This document shows positions 14,844 to 22,538 of a stretch of 64,000 nt of DNA, in pieces. Within the stretch, counting starts at the first letter, position 1. Each line of letters begins with the position of its first letter. The stretch is from Solibacteraceae bacterium (lineage in GTDB: Bacteria > Acidobacteriota > Terriglobia > Bryobacterales > Bryobacteraceae): assembly GCA_021324015.1 (NCBI GenBank), contig JAJPJX010000063.1, forward strand, positions 1-64,000, written 5' to 3'. A model generated the notes under the pieces. The model was given only the letters and a program-made list of their open reading frames with translations, was not told the origin of the DNA and did not search any database. The translations under genes and the position numbers were made by a program.

Positions 14844-16736
14844 GTGTGTCATAAAGTCACAACGCGCGCCGGGGTGGTAGGGATGGCGATTTTCTTACCC
14901 GCCTTGGCAACCTATGGCCAGACCACATTGCGGCCGGAATGGCGCAAGATCGGGAGCCCGTCGTACGAATGGATGCTGGCCTCACCGGCCACCGGGCGGG
15001 TGGATGCCGTGTGGTTCTCGGCGGACGGGGCGCGCCTTTTCGCCCGCGCGCACTCGGGCAAGGTGTTCGAGACGGCCGATTTCGAGACCTGGACGGCGGT
15101 GCCCGCCAGTGATCCTGCGCCGGCGCAGCCGTCGGTGGCGGTAAACCGGCTGCCGGAACCCGGCGCCCGGGTGGTGGTCCCGGCCAACGGCGATGGCCGC
15201 ATGTACGCCCTGGGCGCGCACCTGTACCGCTCGGAAGACGGCGGGCGCACCTGGCAAAACCTGACGGCCGCGGACCGGCGTTCGGTCATCGGGGAGGGCC
15301 AGCACAGCCTGGCGGTCTCGCCTACGAACCCGGAACAACTGGTGATAGGAAATGACTATGGGGTCTGGAAGTCCATGGATGGCGGCCTTTCCTGGGCCGG
15401 CCTGAACCAGTACCTGCCAAACCTACCGGCGCAGCGCATTCTGGCCGCCCCGAACGGAGCGCACGGGACGCGCATCGTTGTGGATGGGCTGGGGGCGCTG
15501 GAACTTCCGCCGGGGAGCAGCGCGGCCTGGCAGCCGGCGCGGGGCGGCGCGGGACTGGAGGCGGAAACGGCCGCGAAAAACGCTCTTTCGGCGCTGCTGG
15601 GGGTGCGGGTGACGGCGGTGGCATCCGCCGGCGACACGGTGTATGCCGGCACTGCGGAAGGCCAAGTCCGGGTATCGCTGGACGGCGGCAAGAGCTTTCA
15701 GCCCGCCGGCTCGCAGCCCGCCGCCAGCGGCGCGGTGGAGCGCGTCTGGGTGGATGGCGGGCAGCCCCGGGTGGCCCTGGCGGCGCTGGCCGGAACGGGG
15801 GCGCGCGTCTGGCGCACCACTAACGGCGGTATGTTTTGGGATGACCTGAGCGCGAATCTGCCTGAGGCCCCGGTGCACGCGGTGGTGGCGGACCGCACCT
15901 CGGGGGCGGTTTACGTGGCCACCGACAAGGGCGTATTCCTGGCGAGCGAGGATCTGGAGAACCCCGGGCCGGCGGCGCCGTGGGCGCCGGTGACCACGAA
16001 TTTGCCCGACGCGCCGGCCACGGATGTGCGCCTGGACCCCGCCGGGAACCAGCTCTACGTAGCGCTGGTGGGCTACGGGATCTACGCCGCGCCGGCGCCG
16101 CACCGGGCGCGTGTGCTGCATGTGGTCAATGCCGCGGACTTCAGCTCGCGCGCGGCGGCCCCAGGCTCGCTGCTGAGCGTGATCGGAGGCAAGGTGAGCG
16201 CGGCGCGCGCGGGCGGCCTGGCGTTTCCGGTGCTGGCTTCCTCGAACGCGCAATCCCAGGTGCAGGTGCCCTTTGAGGCGGCGGGGCCGAACGTCTCCCT
16301 GGCGCTGGATACGGCCTCCGGGCGATTCACCTTCCCGCTGCCGGTGCAGCCGGTGTCGCCGGCCATCTTCGTGAGTTCGGACGGCGCCCCCATGCTGCTG
16401 GACGCGGACAGCGGCCTGATGCTCGACGCGCATAACACGGCGCACTCCAACTCGCGCATTCAAGTGCTGGCCACCGGGCTGGGCCGGGTGCGGCCGGACT
16501 GGCCCAGCGGCGTAGCCGCGCCGCTCGAGAATCCGCCGGCCGTGACGGCCCAGGTGCGGGCGTTCGTGGACCGTCAATCGGTGCCCGTCACGCGCGCTAC
16601 CCTGGCGCCTGGCTACGTGGGTCTGTACCTGGTGGAATTGCAGTTGCCGGCTCTGGTGAACGCCGGTCCGGCGGAGCTCTACCTCACCGCGGACGGGCAG
16701 GAAAGCAACCGCGTGCAGATTTTCCTGGAGCCCTGA
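14844..16736 (+). CDS. Secreted BNR/Asp-box propeller with Solibacter C-terminal domain
   Basis: 630 residues. The GTG at 14844 gives a complete signal peptide (VVGMAIFLPALATYGQ within the first 26 residues); an ATG at 14883 would truncate it. The central part is a sialidase-like/photosystem-assembly-factor-like propeller with Asp-boxes SEDGGRTW, SMDGGLSW, SLDGGKSF and TTNGGMFW. From about residue 425 follows the module known as the Solibacter uncharacterised C-terminal domain: VVNAADFSSRAAAPGSLLSV, QVQVPFE, SPAIFV, VLATGLGRV and the final NRVQIFLEP. Such proteins are probably surface or periplasmic binders. A TAGAAT box at 14827-14832 lies just before the start. Confidence 0.85.
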   Translation: MCHKVTTRAGVVGMAIFLPALATYGQTTLRPEWRKIGSPSYEWMLASPATGRVDAVWFSADGARLFARAHSGKVFETADFETWTAVPASDPAPAQPSVAVNRLPEPGARVVVPANGDGRMYALGAHLYRSEDGGRTWQNLTAADRRSVIGEGQHSLAVSPTNPEQLVIGNDYGVWKSMDGGLSWAGLNQYLPNLPAQRILAAPNGAHGTRIVVDGLGALELPPGSSAAWQPARGGAGLEAETAAKNALSALLGVRVTAVASAGDTVYAGTAEGQVRVSLDGGKSFQPAGSQPAASGAVERVWVDGGQPRVALAALAGTGARVWRTTNGGMFWDDLSANLPEAPVHAVVADRTSGAVYVATDKGVFLASEDLENPGPAAPWAPVTTNLPDAPATDVRLDPAGNQLYVALVGYGIYAAPAPHRARVLHVVNAADFSSRAAAPGSLLSVIGGKVSAARAGGLAFPVLASSNAQSQVQVPFEAAGPNVSLALDTASGRFTFPLPVQPVSPAIFVSSDGAPMLLDADSGLMLDAHNTAHSNSRIQVLATGLGRVRPDWPSGVAAPLENPPAVTAQVRAFVDRQSVPVTRATLAPGYVGLYLVELQLPALVNAGPAELYLTADGQESNRVQIFLEP

Positions 16737-16741
16737 AACTC

Positions 16742-16767
16742 AAAAGGGCCTCGCGACCGCGAGGCCC
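16742..16767 (-). terminator. Rho-independent terminator of the cold-shock gene
   Basis: A perfect 9-bp stem (16746-16754 with 16759-16767) around a GACC loop is followed, on the minus strand, by TTTT. It lies 30 bases after the cold-shock gene stop. On the plus strand no T-run follows, so it is mainly a terminator for the minus strand. Confidence 0.8.
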
Positions 16768-16796
16768 TCGGCGGAATTTCGATTCCAAAGAACCGC

Positions 16797-17000
16797 TTAG
16801 ATGCGTATGACGTTCTCGGCCTGGAGACCCTTGGGGCCCTGCTTCACCTCGAATTCTACTTCCGCGCCCTCATCCAGCGTGCGATATCCGTTCGACTGGA
16901 TGGCCGAAAAGTGCACAAACACATCATCACCGCTGGGGCGCTGGATGAATCCGTAACCCTTGGCGGCATTAAACCACTTCACAACACCTTTTTCTTTCAC
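16797..17000 (-). CDS. Cold-shock protein (CspA family)
   Basis: 67 residues, the canonical length of a single cold-shock domain. RNP1 is KGYGFI and RNP2 is VFVHFSAI, and the protein begins [19 protein letters not shown] after the start. The GTG at 17000 is chosen because AGGAGA lies about eight bases upstream and the resulting protein matches family length exactly. These proteins bind single-stranded RNA and DNA and act as RNA chaperones. The gene stands alone with a strong promoter (17134-17162), a leader of about 125 bases that contains a terminator-like hairpin (17041-17081), and its own terminator downstream. Confidence 0.95.
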   Translation of the reverse strand: MKEKGVVKWFNAAKGYGFIQRPSGDDVFVHFSAIQSNGYRTLDEGAEVEFEVKQGPKGLQAENVIRI

Positions 17001-17040
17001 TACTTCTTCTCCTGAACGTAGGTCGCCTGGCCCCACAGTG

Positions 17041-17081
17041 CCCCAAAAAAGCAAAAAGCTACGAGGCCCTACCTCGTAGCT
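17041..17081 (-). promoter_or_regulatory. Terminator-like hairpin in the cold-shock leader (possible attenuator)
   Basis: A perfect 10-bp stem (17057-17066 with 17072-17081, five-base loop) is followed on the minus strand by TTTTTGCTTTTTT. It sits between the predicted promoter and the cold-shock start codon. Read in the direction of the gene it is a textbook intrinsic terminator, so transcription would have to read through it for expression. Confidence 0.7.
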
Positions 17082-17413
17082 GCTTCAGAACTCTCGGTGG
17101 CGCGACAAACAACCATTTCAAACTGCGCTTTGTATTGTCGCAGATGCGGGTATTGCGGTCAAGTGCCGTACGAATGCCTCTTCCAGCCGGCAGCCCGGCG
17201 CCAGCGCGGCCAATCTGCGCCGGAGCTTCTCCGCCGTCCGATCCCTTGCGGGATCAGGTCCTTTCGGGGCTCCCCGTCCCGGTCGATCGCACGGAGGTCT
17301 TTGTATAATGGCACGGTGATCGAAACGGCGCCGCCGGCCAAGGGTGGGCTCGAAGGCTCGCTTCACAAACTACTGAAACAACCTGTCCGTGAGGCGCAGC
17401 AGGAGGGAGTGCA
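17082..17413. other. Intergenic region with divergent promoters
   Basis: No convincing gene. It holds the minus-strand cold-shock promoter at 17134-17162 and, for the plus strand, a perfect TATAAT at 17304-17309 about 105 bases before the aminotransferase gene at 17414, without a clear -35. An AGGAGGG site precedes the ATG at 17414. A 106-codon plus-strand open frame here has no recognisable protein features. Confidence 0.6.
17134..17162 (-). promoter_or_regulatory. Cold-shock gene promoter
   Basis: Minus-strand TTGACC (17157-17162) and GACAAT (17134-17139) are separated by 17 bases. This gives a transcript start near 17127 and a leader of about 125 bases before the GTG at 17000. Confidence 0.6.
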
Positions 17414-18664
17414 ATGAACCGACGTGATTTTTTGGCCGGCGCCGGAGCGCTCGCGGCTGCCGGAGCCACCGACGCGCCGCTCGATTTTTCCGCAGTTCGC
17501 GAGAATTTCCCCCGCGCGGTAAAGGAGACTTACTTCAATGCCGCCGCCCAGCACCCTCTCGGGTTGCACGCCGTCCGCGGGATGCAGCGCTACATGGATT
17601 TCATGAGCCAGGGCTGGACCGGCGGGCTGCACGATTTCTGGGAGGAAGGCTTCCTCCAGGTGAAGTCGATGTTTGCCAAGCTCATCAACGCCAAGCCCAC
17701 GGAAATCGTGTTCACAGGAAGCACGACCATCGGCGAAAATACGCTGCTCAACGGAATGGATTTGCAGGGCGGCAACGTGGTCACCAACGATCTGCACTAT
17801 GGCGAGTCCATCTCCGGCTATCTGACGCGGCAAAAGTTGATGGGACTGGATGTCCGCATCGTCAAGCATCGGGACTGGGACATTGACCTGCGCGACGTGG
17901 AGCGAGTCGTGGACCGCAATACCAAACTGATTGCGGTCTCGCTGGTCTCATTCGTGAACGGCCATCTGGAGGACGTAAAGAAGTTGAGCGATCTCGCACA
18001 CGCTCATGGCGCCTGCCTATACACCGATATCATCCAGGGTTGCGGCGCGATTCCGATCGACGTGAAGGCGATGGGGATTGATATGGCGTCCTGCGCGATG
18101 TACAAGTGGCTCATGGGTGAGCACGGTTTCGGATTTCTGTACGCACGGGAAGCCCTGATCGGACCGGTGCTGCACGGAACACTACTCGAAGGGCATCCGG
18201 ATTACAATTACGCGCCCTGGGTGAAAGATCCGAAGCCCAGCGAGCCGGATTTTGTGAATCATCCCAGCCACGGCGTCGCATCGCTCGAATGCGGCACGCC
18301 TTCCGTGATCACGTACGCGGCGCAGTACGAGTCATTCCACTACATCGAGCGTCTGGGCATTCCGAACATCCGGAACCACGTGCGGCCACTGGTGAACCGG
18401 TTACGCAAGGAACTCCCGCCCCGGGGCTACACCTGCATTACGCCCCCCGGCACCGAGACGCCGATCATCACCTTCATTTCGCATAACATCGAAGCGACGA
18501 AAAACAAGATCCGGGAAGCAAACCGCACCGGGCGCGCCAAGATCTCCATAACCGGGCCGAATTCGGCCCTGACCGTGGGCCGTTTCGGGAATCACGTGCG
18601 CTTCTCGGTATCGGTCTACAACAACGATCACGACGTGGATAAGATTCTGGAGGTTCTCTCGTAG
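17414..18664 (+). CDS. Tat-exported class V PLP aminotransferase (cysteine-desulfurase-like), copy A
   Basis: 416 residues. It starts with a twin-arginine signal (NRRDFLAGAGALAAAGA). The mature part is a fold-type I, class V PLP enzyme: STTIGENTLL (about residues 103-112) for PLP phosphate binding, LYTDIIQGCGAIPID with the PLP-ring Asp at D205, and the Schiff-base lysine K231 in AMYKWLMGEHGFG. Relatives include cysteine desulfurases and isopenicillin-N epimerases. No loop cysteine typical of NifS/SufS is obvious, so an epimerase, lyase or transaminase role is more likely. It converges with a second exported paralog (copy B) with 37 bases between stops. RBS AGGAGGG precedes the ATG. Confidence 0.85.
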   Translation: MNRRDFLAGAGALAAAGATDAPLDFSAVRENFPRAVKETYFNAAAQHPLGLHAVRGMQRYMDFMSQGWTGGLHDFWEEGFLQVKSMFAKLINAKPTEIVFTGSTTIGENTLLNGMDLQGGNVVTNDLHYGESISGYLTRQKLMGLDVRIVKHRDWDIDLRDVERVVDRNTKLIAVSLVSFVNGHLEDVKKLSDLAHAHGACLYTDIIQGCGAIPIDVKAMGIDMASCAMYKWLMGEHGFGFLYAREALIGPVLHGTLLEGHPDYNYAPWVKDPKPSEPDFVNHPSHGVASLECGTPSVITYAAQYESFHYIERLGIPNIRNHVRPLVNRLRKELPPRGYTCITPPGTETPIITFISHNIEATKNKIREANRTGRAKISITGPNSALTVGRFGNHVRFSVSVYNNDHDVDKILEVLS

Positions 18665-18701
18665 CGCTGTTTCTCGGTCCCCGCGTTGCTTCGCAGGGCT
18701 T

Positions 18702-19958
18702 CTAGGCAAGAGCATTCAGGAGGCGGTCGATGTCCTCCTGGGTGTTATACACAGAAGGAGACACCCGCAACTGGTGCCAAGGTTTGGCCTCCCCTTCGCC
18801 GACCTTGGCGGTGACGTTGGCCTTTCTGAGCTTGGCGCGCGTGCCAACGGGATCTTTGACCACGAACCCCAGGATAGGGGATTCATTATTTTCAGGGGTA
18901 ATGCAGGGATAACCCAGACGAGGGATCTCCCGCCGTAAGCGGTCGGTCAGCGGTCTGGCGTGAGCTCGAATGTTGTCCACTCCCAGCCGCAGAATGTAAG
19001 CCAGAGACTCCACTTGCCCAGCACCCGCCACGTTCGAGATATTGCCGACCTCGTAAAAGCTTCCGGCCCCACTCGCCTGTTCCCATGTCGCCGGCTCAGG
19101 GCCCGGCGAGCCGTACGGGAAGATGTGATAATCGAAGTTACGGAACTGCCGGTCCCCATACTGGGTTCGGTGCAAGACCTTGTCCTGCAGCTCATTCCGA
19201 ACATAAAGATACCCGAATCCCCGGGCGCCCATTAGCCACTTGTAGCTACTGCATGCGGCAAAATCGATATTCATGGCACGCACATCGATCGGAACGGCGC
19301 CCGCCGCCTGCACGATATCGGTATAGAGGTAGCCGCCATGCGTATGTACGAGCGCCGCCAGGTCGCGGACATTAGTATGTAAGTAGCCGTTGATGTAGGA
19401 AACCAGGGAAGTCGCCACCAGCCTGGTCTTTTTATCCACCACGCGTTCGTAATCGCGAACGTCCAGCATCCAGTCTCGCGGCTTCACGATCCTCACATCC
19501 AGCCCGTGACGTTTGAGGGAACCGTATAAGTACAGAGAAGCTTCGTAATGCAATTCGTCGGTAACTACGTTCCAACCGGACCCAGGGATTCCGAGTCCGG
19601 CCACAACAAGGTTTTCCCCCACGGTGGTGCTCTGCACAAATGAAATCTCGGAGGGGGTCGCGTTGATCAACCGGGCAAAGAGGCTTTTGACGGCGTGCTG
19701 CGCCCGGCCATCGAAATCCTGCCGTCCGGCGCCCGGACCGTTAAGCTGAAAGTCCAGGTATTTCTGCATGGCCCGATATGTGTGAACACCCATGGGGTGC
19801 CAACCGGCGTTGTTCAAAAATGTCGTGTTCCGGCCCCAGGGAAAGTCGTCGCGGAGAGATCCAAAATCAGGCGCCTGATGCGGCGAGTTTTGAGCGGCAG
19901 CGGGAAGCGCAGCGGCAAACCCTCCGCCGGCAAGTAACTCGCGTCTACTGATGTTCAT
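18702..19958 (-). CDS. Tat-exported class V PLP aminotransferase, copy B
   Basis: 418 residues. Twin-arginine signal ISRRELLAGGGFAAALPAAAQ, then a class V aminotransferase domain paralogous to copy A. Shared marks include STTVGENLVVAG, the DELHYEASLYLY segment, LYTDIVQAAGAVPID with the PLP-ring Asp (D213), and SYKWLMGARGFGYLY with the Schiff-base lysine K240. The two copies share the same overall plan but differ clearly in sequence, so this is an old duplication in convergent orientation, not a recent one. Export of a folded cofactor enzyme fits the Tat route. Substrate unknown. Upstream lies the accessory island. Confidence 0.85.
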   Translation of the reverse strand: MNISRRELLAGGGFAAALPAAAQNSPHQAPDFGSLRDDFPWGRNTTFLNNAGWHPMGVHTYRAMQKYLDFQLNGPGAGRQDFDGRAQHAVKSLFARLINATPSEISFVQSTTVGENLVVAGLGIPGSGWNVVTDELHYEASLYLYGSLKRHGLDVRIVKPRDWMLDVRDYERVVDKKTRLVATSLVSYINGYLHTNVRDLAALVHTHGGYLYTDIVQAAGAVPIDVRAMNIDFAACSSYKWLMGARGFGYLYVRNELQDKVLHRTQYGDRQFRNFDYHIFPYGSPGPEPATWEQASGAGSFYEVGNISNVAGAGQVESLAYILRLGVDNIRAHARPLTDRLRREIPRLGYPCITPENNESPILGFVVKDPVGTRAKLRKANVTAKVGEGEAKPWHQLRVSPSVYNTQEDIDRLLNALA

Positions 19959-20285
19959 GGCCTTCGATCTCCTTCGCTGGTTTGCCGAAAGTCTACTGCC
20001 GATAGAACTTTGCTGTCAAGCGAAGGCGGCTGGATGTCAAGGCATGGCCCAACACCGTTCCGCGAGGGACGTACTTCTGAACCTCATGCGGCACTCATGC
20101 CTTTGGAGACAGCCCGTCCCGCGCGCTCAGAGACGCTAGGGCAGCACCGCCGCCGTCCGGCAGAGGATTTGGTTCCTGTGGCGGCCGTGGCGCGACAGGA
20201 AGGGTGCGCCGGGGTCCCGCTACGACGCTCGCATTATCAGCGGTTGTACGGGGTTCAGCACCTCAAGGTTCGGCTTGTGTTTGCC
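19959..20285. other. Intergenic region at the left border of the accessory island
   Basis: No gene can be supported. Open frames on both strands show no recognisable protein pattern. This stretch probably contains the left junction between the chromosomal aminotransferase region and the remnant mobile element. Confidence 0.4.
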
Positions 20286-20621
20286 TTAGAGAAAAGTCAC
20301 TTTCCAGCGCGGACTAGCGGCTTGTCGTGTCTGGGGCCGGGCCCTTCGAGTTTCGGCGATGGACAGGCCGCTGGCCAGTTCTCCCTTCCACTGGTCCTTG
20401 AACATCCCCAACTCCTTGCCGATCGATTCCAGCACGCGATTTGCGACAGCGCCTTCGTAGCGGTATTCCCCGGTCGATGTGCCCTCCTGGTCCAGCACGG
20501 GAACGGCCTGCATCGAGCGCTCGACGTTCTCTCGAAGCTGCACGAGCACCCAGGCCCGATCCAGCGCCGCCTTCTCTACCGCCCGCTCCGCCACGGCGTC
20601 TTGGAGTTCCTTTACGCGTGC
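20286..20621 (-). pseudogene. Phage terminase small-subunit remnant
   Basis: A minus-strand frame reads VKELQDAVAERAVEKAALDR, followed by AWVLVQLRENVERSMQA, VPVLDQEGTSTGEYRYEGAV and ANRVLESIGKELGMF. This pattern (helical stretch, GEYRYEGAVANR, KELGMF) is typical of the C-terminal region of phage terminase small subunits, which recognise phage DNA for packaging. The N-terminal DNA-binding part is missing: the frame is closed by TGA at 20622-20624, and an ATG in another frame immediately upstream (STRK...) suggests a frameshift. After KELGMF the sequence becomes unrelated (ending WKVTFL). No large subunit or capsid genes follow, so this is a decayed prophage fragment. Confidence 0.6.
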
Positions 20622-20625
20622 TCAT

Positions 20626-21017
20626 GCTGCGGGTGTTTCAGTGCTGGCACATGTCCCCCTTTCCGGGGCGCCGCGGGTCTCAGACTCGGGATGGCGCCGC
20701 CCGCTCCAGTGCCCTCCGCGTCCTGCGCGCCGCGCTGCGGGTTTCCGGCAGGAACGATTCGGCGCGCTCCGCCTTGTAGAGTGCTGCGGCCAGCATTCGC
20801 ACGCGATACCGCACCGCCGGCCCACTGGTTGCCCAGCCCGATGATTCGACAGGCGTCGGACAGCAGCGCGGCTACGTCCTGCTCGGTGTATGCCCTCTCG
20901 GAGCCGGTATGCCCGAAAGTATGCCCAAACTGAGGTGACTCGGGGTGACTCGGGGTAACTGTGTTTTTGTAGATTCAACAACTTGCGATGTGCCGTGACC
21001 CGGTGAGGTGCCCTTTA
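20626..21017. other. Remnant mobile-element DNA, no intact gene
   Basis: Minus-strand pieces look formerly coding: TEQDVAALLSDACRIIGLGN (about 20893 down to 20815), then in another frame RMLAAALYKAERAESFLPET (ending at a stop at 20680-20682). They may be one frameshifted gene of unknown family. A 10-bp tandem repeat lies at 20934-20960. The segment ends at the tRNA fragment. Confidence 0.35.
20934..20960 (+). repeat. Short tandem repeat (10-bp unit, 2.7 copies)
   Basis: Two identical copies of GGTGACTCGG (20934-20943, 20944-20953) are followed by a partial third copy (GGTAACT). They lie about 60 bases left of the tRNA-Leu fragment, inside the presumed element end. Confidence 0.7.
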
Positions 21018-21079
21018 AGGGACTCAAAATCCCGCGCCCTTCACTGGGCATGAGGGTTCGACCCCCTCCTCCTGCACCA
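21018..21079 (+). tRNA. tRNA-Leu(CAA), 3' fragment only (probable integration site)
   Basis: The 3' part of a leucine tRNA is present. It has an anticodon stem GGGA/TCCC around CTCAAAA (anticodon CAA), a long variable arm with a GCCC/GGGC stem, a perfect T-arm (GAGGG, TTCGACC loop, CCCTC), the acceptor strand CTCCTGC and an encoded ACCA end. The matching 5' half (GCAGGAG acceptor strand, D-arm) is absent from the preceding 60 bases. A 3' half-tRNA of this kind is the usual footprint of tyrosine-recombinase integration; the element would lie to the left, where the terminase remnant is. Confidence 0.8.
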
Positions 21080-21334
21080 TCATTGCAAGAGACTTCCTAC
21101 TGCAATTCCGGGGTGTAAACGCGCGCGAAGGGCACGGCGGCCCGGAAACACTGCAGCACGTGGCATTCTGGCGTCCGCCGCTAATATCCGCGCAGCATCG
21201 CTCTTCCGCGAAGGGTGGGCTGCAAGGCTGCAAGGGTGCTGCGGGAGTTTTCAAGCCCGTTCGGTGGGTGTGCAGTCATTCGGCTTCGCGCGGGAGCAAA
21301 CCCGACTCATTTGACGCCTGGAATCCCCAGTACC
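21080..21334. other. Intergenic region right of the tRNA fragment
   Basis: No gene or strong signal is supported. Short open frames across it show no protein features. Confidence 0.4.
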
Positions 21335-21835
21335 TTACAGATGCTCCCGACCGCCGTGCAACGCACAACGGTCACCAAACGCGCTCAATTCGTCTTCTGA
21401 AAGAGCGGAGCCGCAAATCACGCAGTTTAATGGGGCTGGCCATTCAGATGCCTTCCGCGATTCGGTTATACAGATGAGCTCCCTCAGCCAACGCTTGAGG
21501 TCCGCCGGCGGAGGTTGATTCGGATATTCTGCATGCGTGTAAATACAGAATGGATAAAGTGTATTGTGTTGCTCATCCCAGTACGCAATTATTCGGAAGC
21601 CACCAGACTGTCCACGGCTCTGGTCAGAACTTGGGCATCGATACTTCCAAACAGATCCTCCGAAACCGGGTATCGCAGTCGCATGATGCGCCACTTTTCG
21701 CCTCTCGGCGATAGAGGCATATGCGTCAGCCAGGTCCGATTCAGCGTGACGATACTTCGCCGCTAGCCGCTTTAGTTGTCGCTTGAAGGCCGGCGATTGA
21801 TCCGGATCGATCAGGCATAGCCGCTCGGCATCCAA
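21335..21835 (-). CDS. RelE/HigB-like toxin domain protein with C-terminal zinc-ribbon-like tail
   Basis: Up to 166 residues. The central part VWKYRCPSSDQSRGQSGGFR, followed by IIAYWD and then PFCIYTHAEYPNQ, follows the RelE/YafQ-type toxin pattern (KxRxxSSD...GKSGGxRxIY...). Such toxins are mRNA interferases. The C-terminal ~35 residues add CVICGSALSEDELS...CALHGG, resembling a zinc-binding knuckle not usual in this family. The only upstream in-frame start is a TTG at 21835, two codons after the stop of the preceding gene in the same frame, so the true start is uncertain. It pairs with the upstream gene as a possible toxin-antitoxin operon. Confidence 0.6.
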   Translation of the reverse strand: MDAERLCLIDPDQSPAFKRQLKRLAAKYRHAESDLADAYASIAERRKVAHHATAIPGFGGSVWKYRCPSSDQSRGQSGGFRIIAYWDEQHNTLYPFCIYTHAEYPNQPPPADLKRWLRELICITESRKASEWPAPLNCVICGSALSEDELSAFGDRCALHGGREHL

Positions 21836-21841
21836 GGCCGG

Positions 21842-22267
21842 CTACCTGCAGGGCGTCTCGACGTCCGCAATCGAGTCACGAATAAAGTTTCGCAACTCCG
21901 GATCGCATCCCCAGGCTAATGCTTCCAGAATATCCCCAAGATCTTCGCACTCGTGCTCGACACGCCTGACCCAGCTAGCCGCGAGTTTCCGAACGACCCA
22001 GGGCCACTTTGATGCATTTTCCAAGACCGTATTCACTTCCGCATGGAACTGCAGGAGAGGCTTGTAAAGGCCCTCCGCTTCATCTGCGGTCAGGTGCGCC
22101 AATTTCTCCCCGGAAAGTGAAGCGTTGATGGTCTTCAAAACCTGAGGAAAGAGCCATGCCGTCAATACCTTACGGACCGGTGAAGGTAATGCAGAGGATC
22201 GATGCAGAGTCGTTCCCAGAGTGCTATCCAGCCGGATTTTCCGGATTGGGGCTGCCGCTGTGGCCAT
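21842..22267 (-). CDS. Hypothetical helical protein, possible antitoxin partner
   Basis: 141 residues, largely helical, with no recognised domain. The C-terminal half is acidic (VEHECEDLGDILEALAWG). It lies immediately upstream of the RelE-like gene, in the same frame, separated only by a TAG stop and two codons. Upstream are an AAAGG ribosome-binding site, a minus-strand TTGACA at 22309-22314 and a 5-bp inverted repeat at 22287-22302, an arrangement typical of self-regulated toxin-antitoxin operons. An antitoxin role is inferred from position only. Base composition here is visibly less GC-rich than in the flanking genes. Confidence 0.5.
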   Translation of the reverse strand: MATAAAPIRKIRLDSTLGTTLHRSSALPSPVRKVLTAWLFPQVLKTINASLSGEKLAHLTADEAEGLYKPLLQFHAEVNTVLENASKWPWVVRKLAASWVRRVEHECEDLGDILEALAWGCDPELRNFIRDSIADVETPCR

Positions 22268-22286
22268 TTGCCTTTCTTACCCCCTT

Positions 22287-22302
22287 ACGCAACGAAGTGC
22301 GT
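22287..22302 (-). promoter_or_regulatory. Inverted repeat at the toxin-antitoxin promoter
   Basis: ACGCA-N6-TGCGT lies where the -10 would fall, 17 bases downstream of a perfect minus-strand TTGACA (22309-22314). It could be an operator for autoregulation of the 22267 to 21335 pair. Confidence 0.4.
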
Positions 22303-22509
22303 TTTCGTTGTCAAAGGTCTCGTCGGCCATTCGGAATCAGCGTTTTCAGCAACTCTTGCCGTTCTCGCCGAGGGTACTACTCTTGGCTCTCGGTGCACAT
22401 TTATTGTGCATCGAGAACTATCCAGAAATCAAGCCACTCGCGGCTGGCGAAGGCGGCTGGATTGTCGATACGGTGCCAAATGGTCCGCTGCAATAAGCAC
22501 GGGGGATGG

Positions 22510-22534
22510 CCGGTCCCTCACGGCCGCAGCTCGG
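22510..22534 (+). repeat. Dispersed intergenic repeat, copy 1
   Basis: A 25-base element matching 21 of 25 positions of the copy at 48029-48053. It lies just after the end of the aminotransferase gene at 22539. Confidence 0.55.
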
Positions 22535-22538
22535 GAGC

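Noticed and set aside
17097-17417. 106-codon plus-strand open frame between the cold-shock and aminotransferase genes
   Set aside because: It covers two predicted promoters, has no domain pattern and no ribosome-binding site.
20010-20933. 307-codon plus-strand open frame in the accessory island
   Set aside because: It runs antisense to the terminase remnant and its translation is rich in Cys, Pro and Arg with no protein features; typical of GC-rich antisense frames.
21024-21254. Minus-strand small frame over the tRNA fragment
   Set aside because: Its N-terminal sequence is the translation of the tRNA reverse strand; a common artefact.
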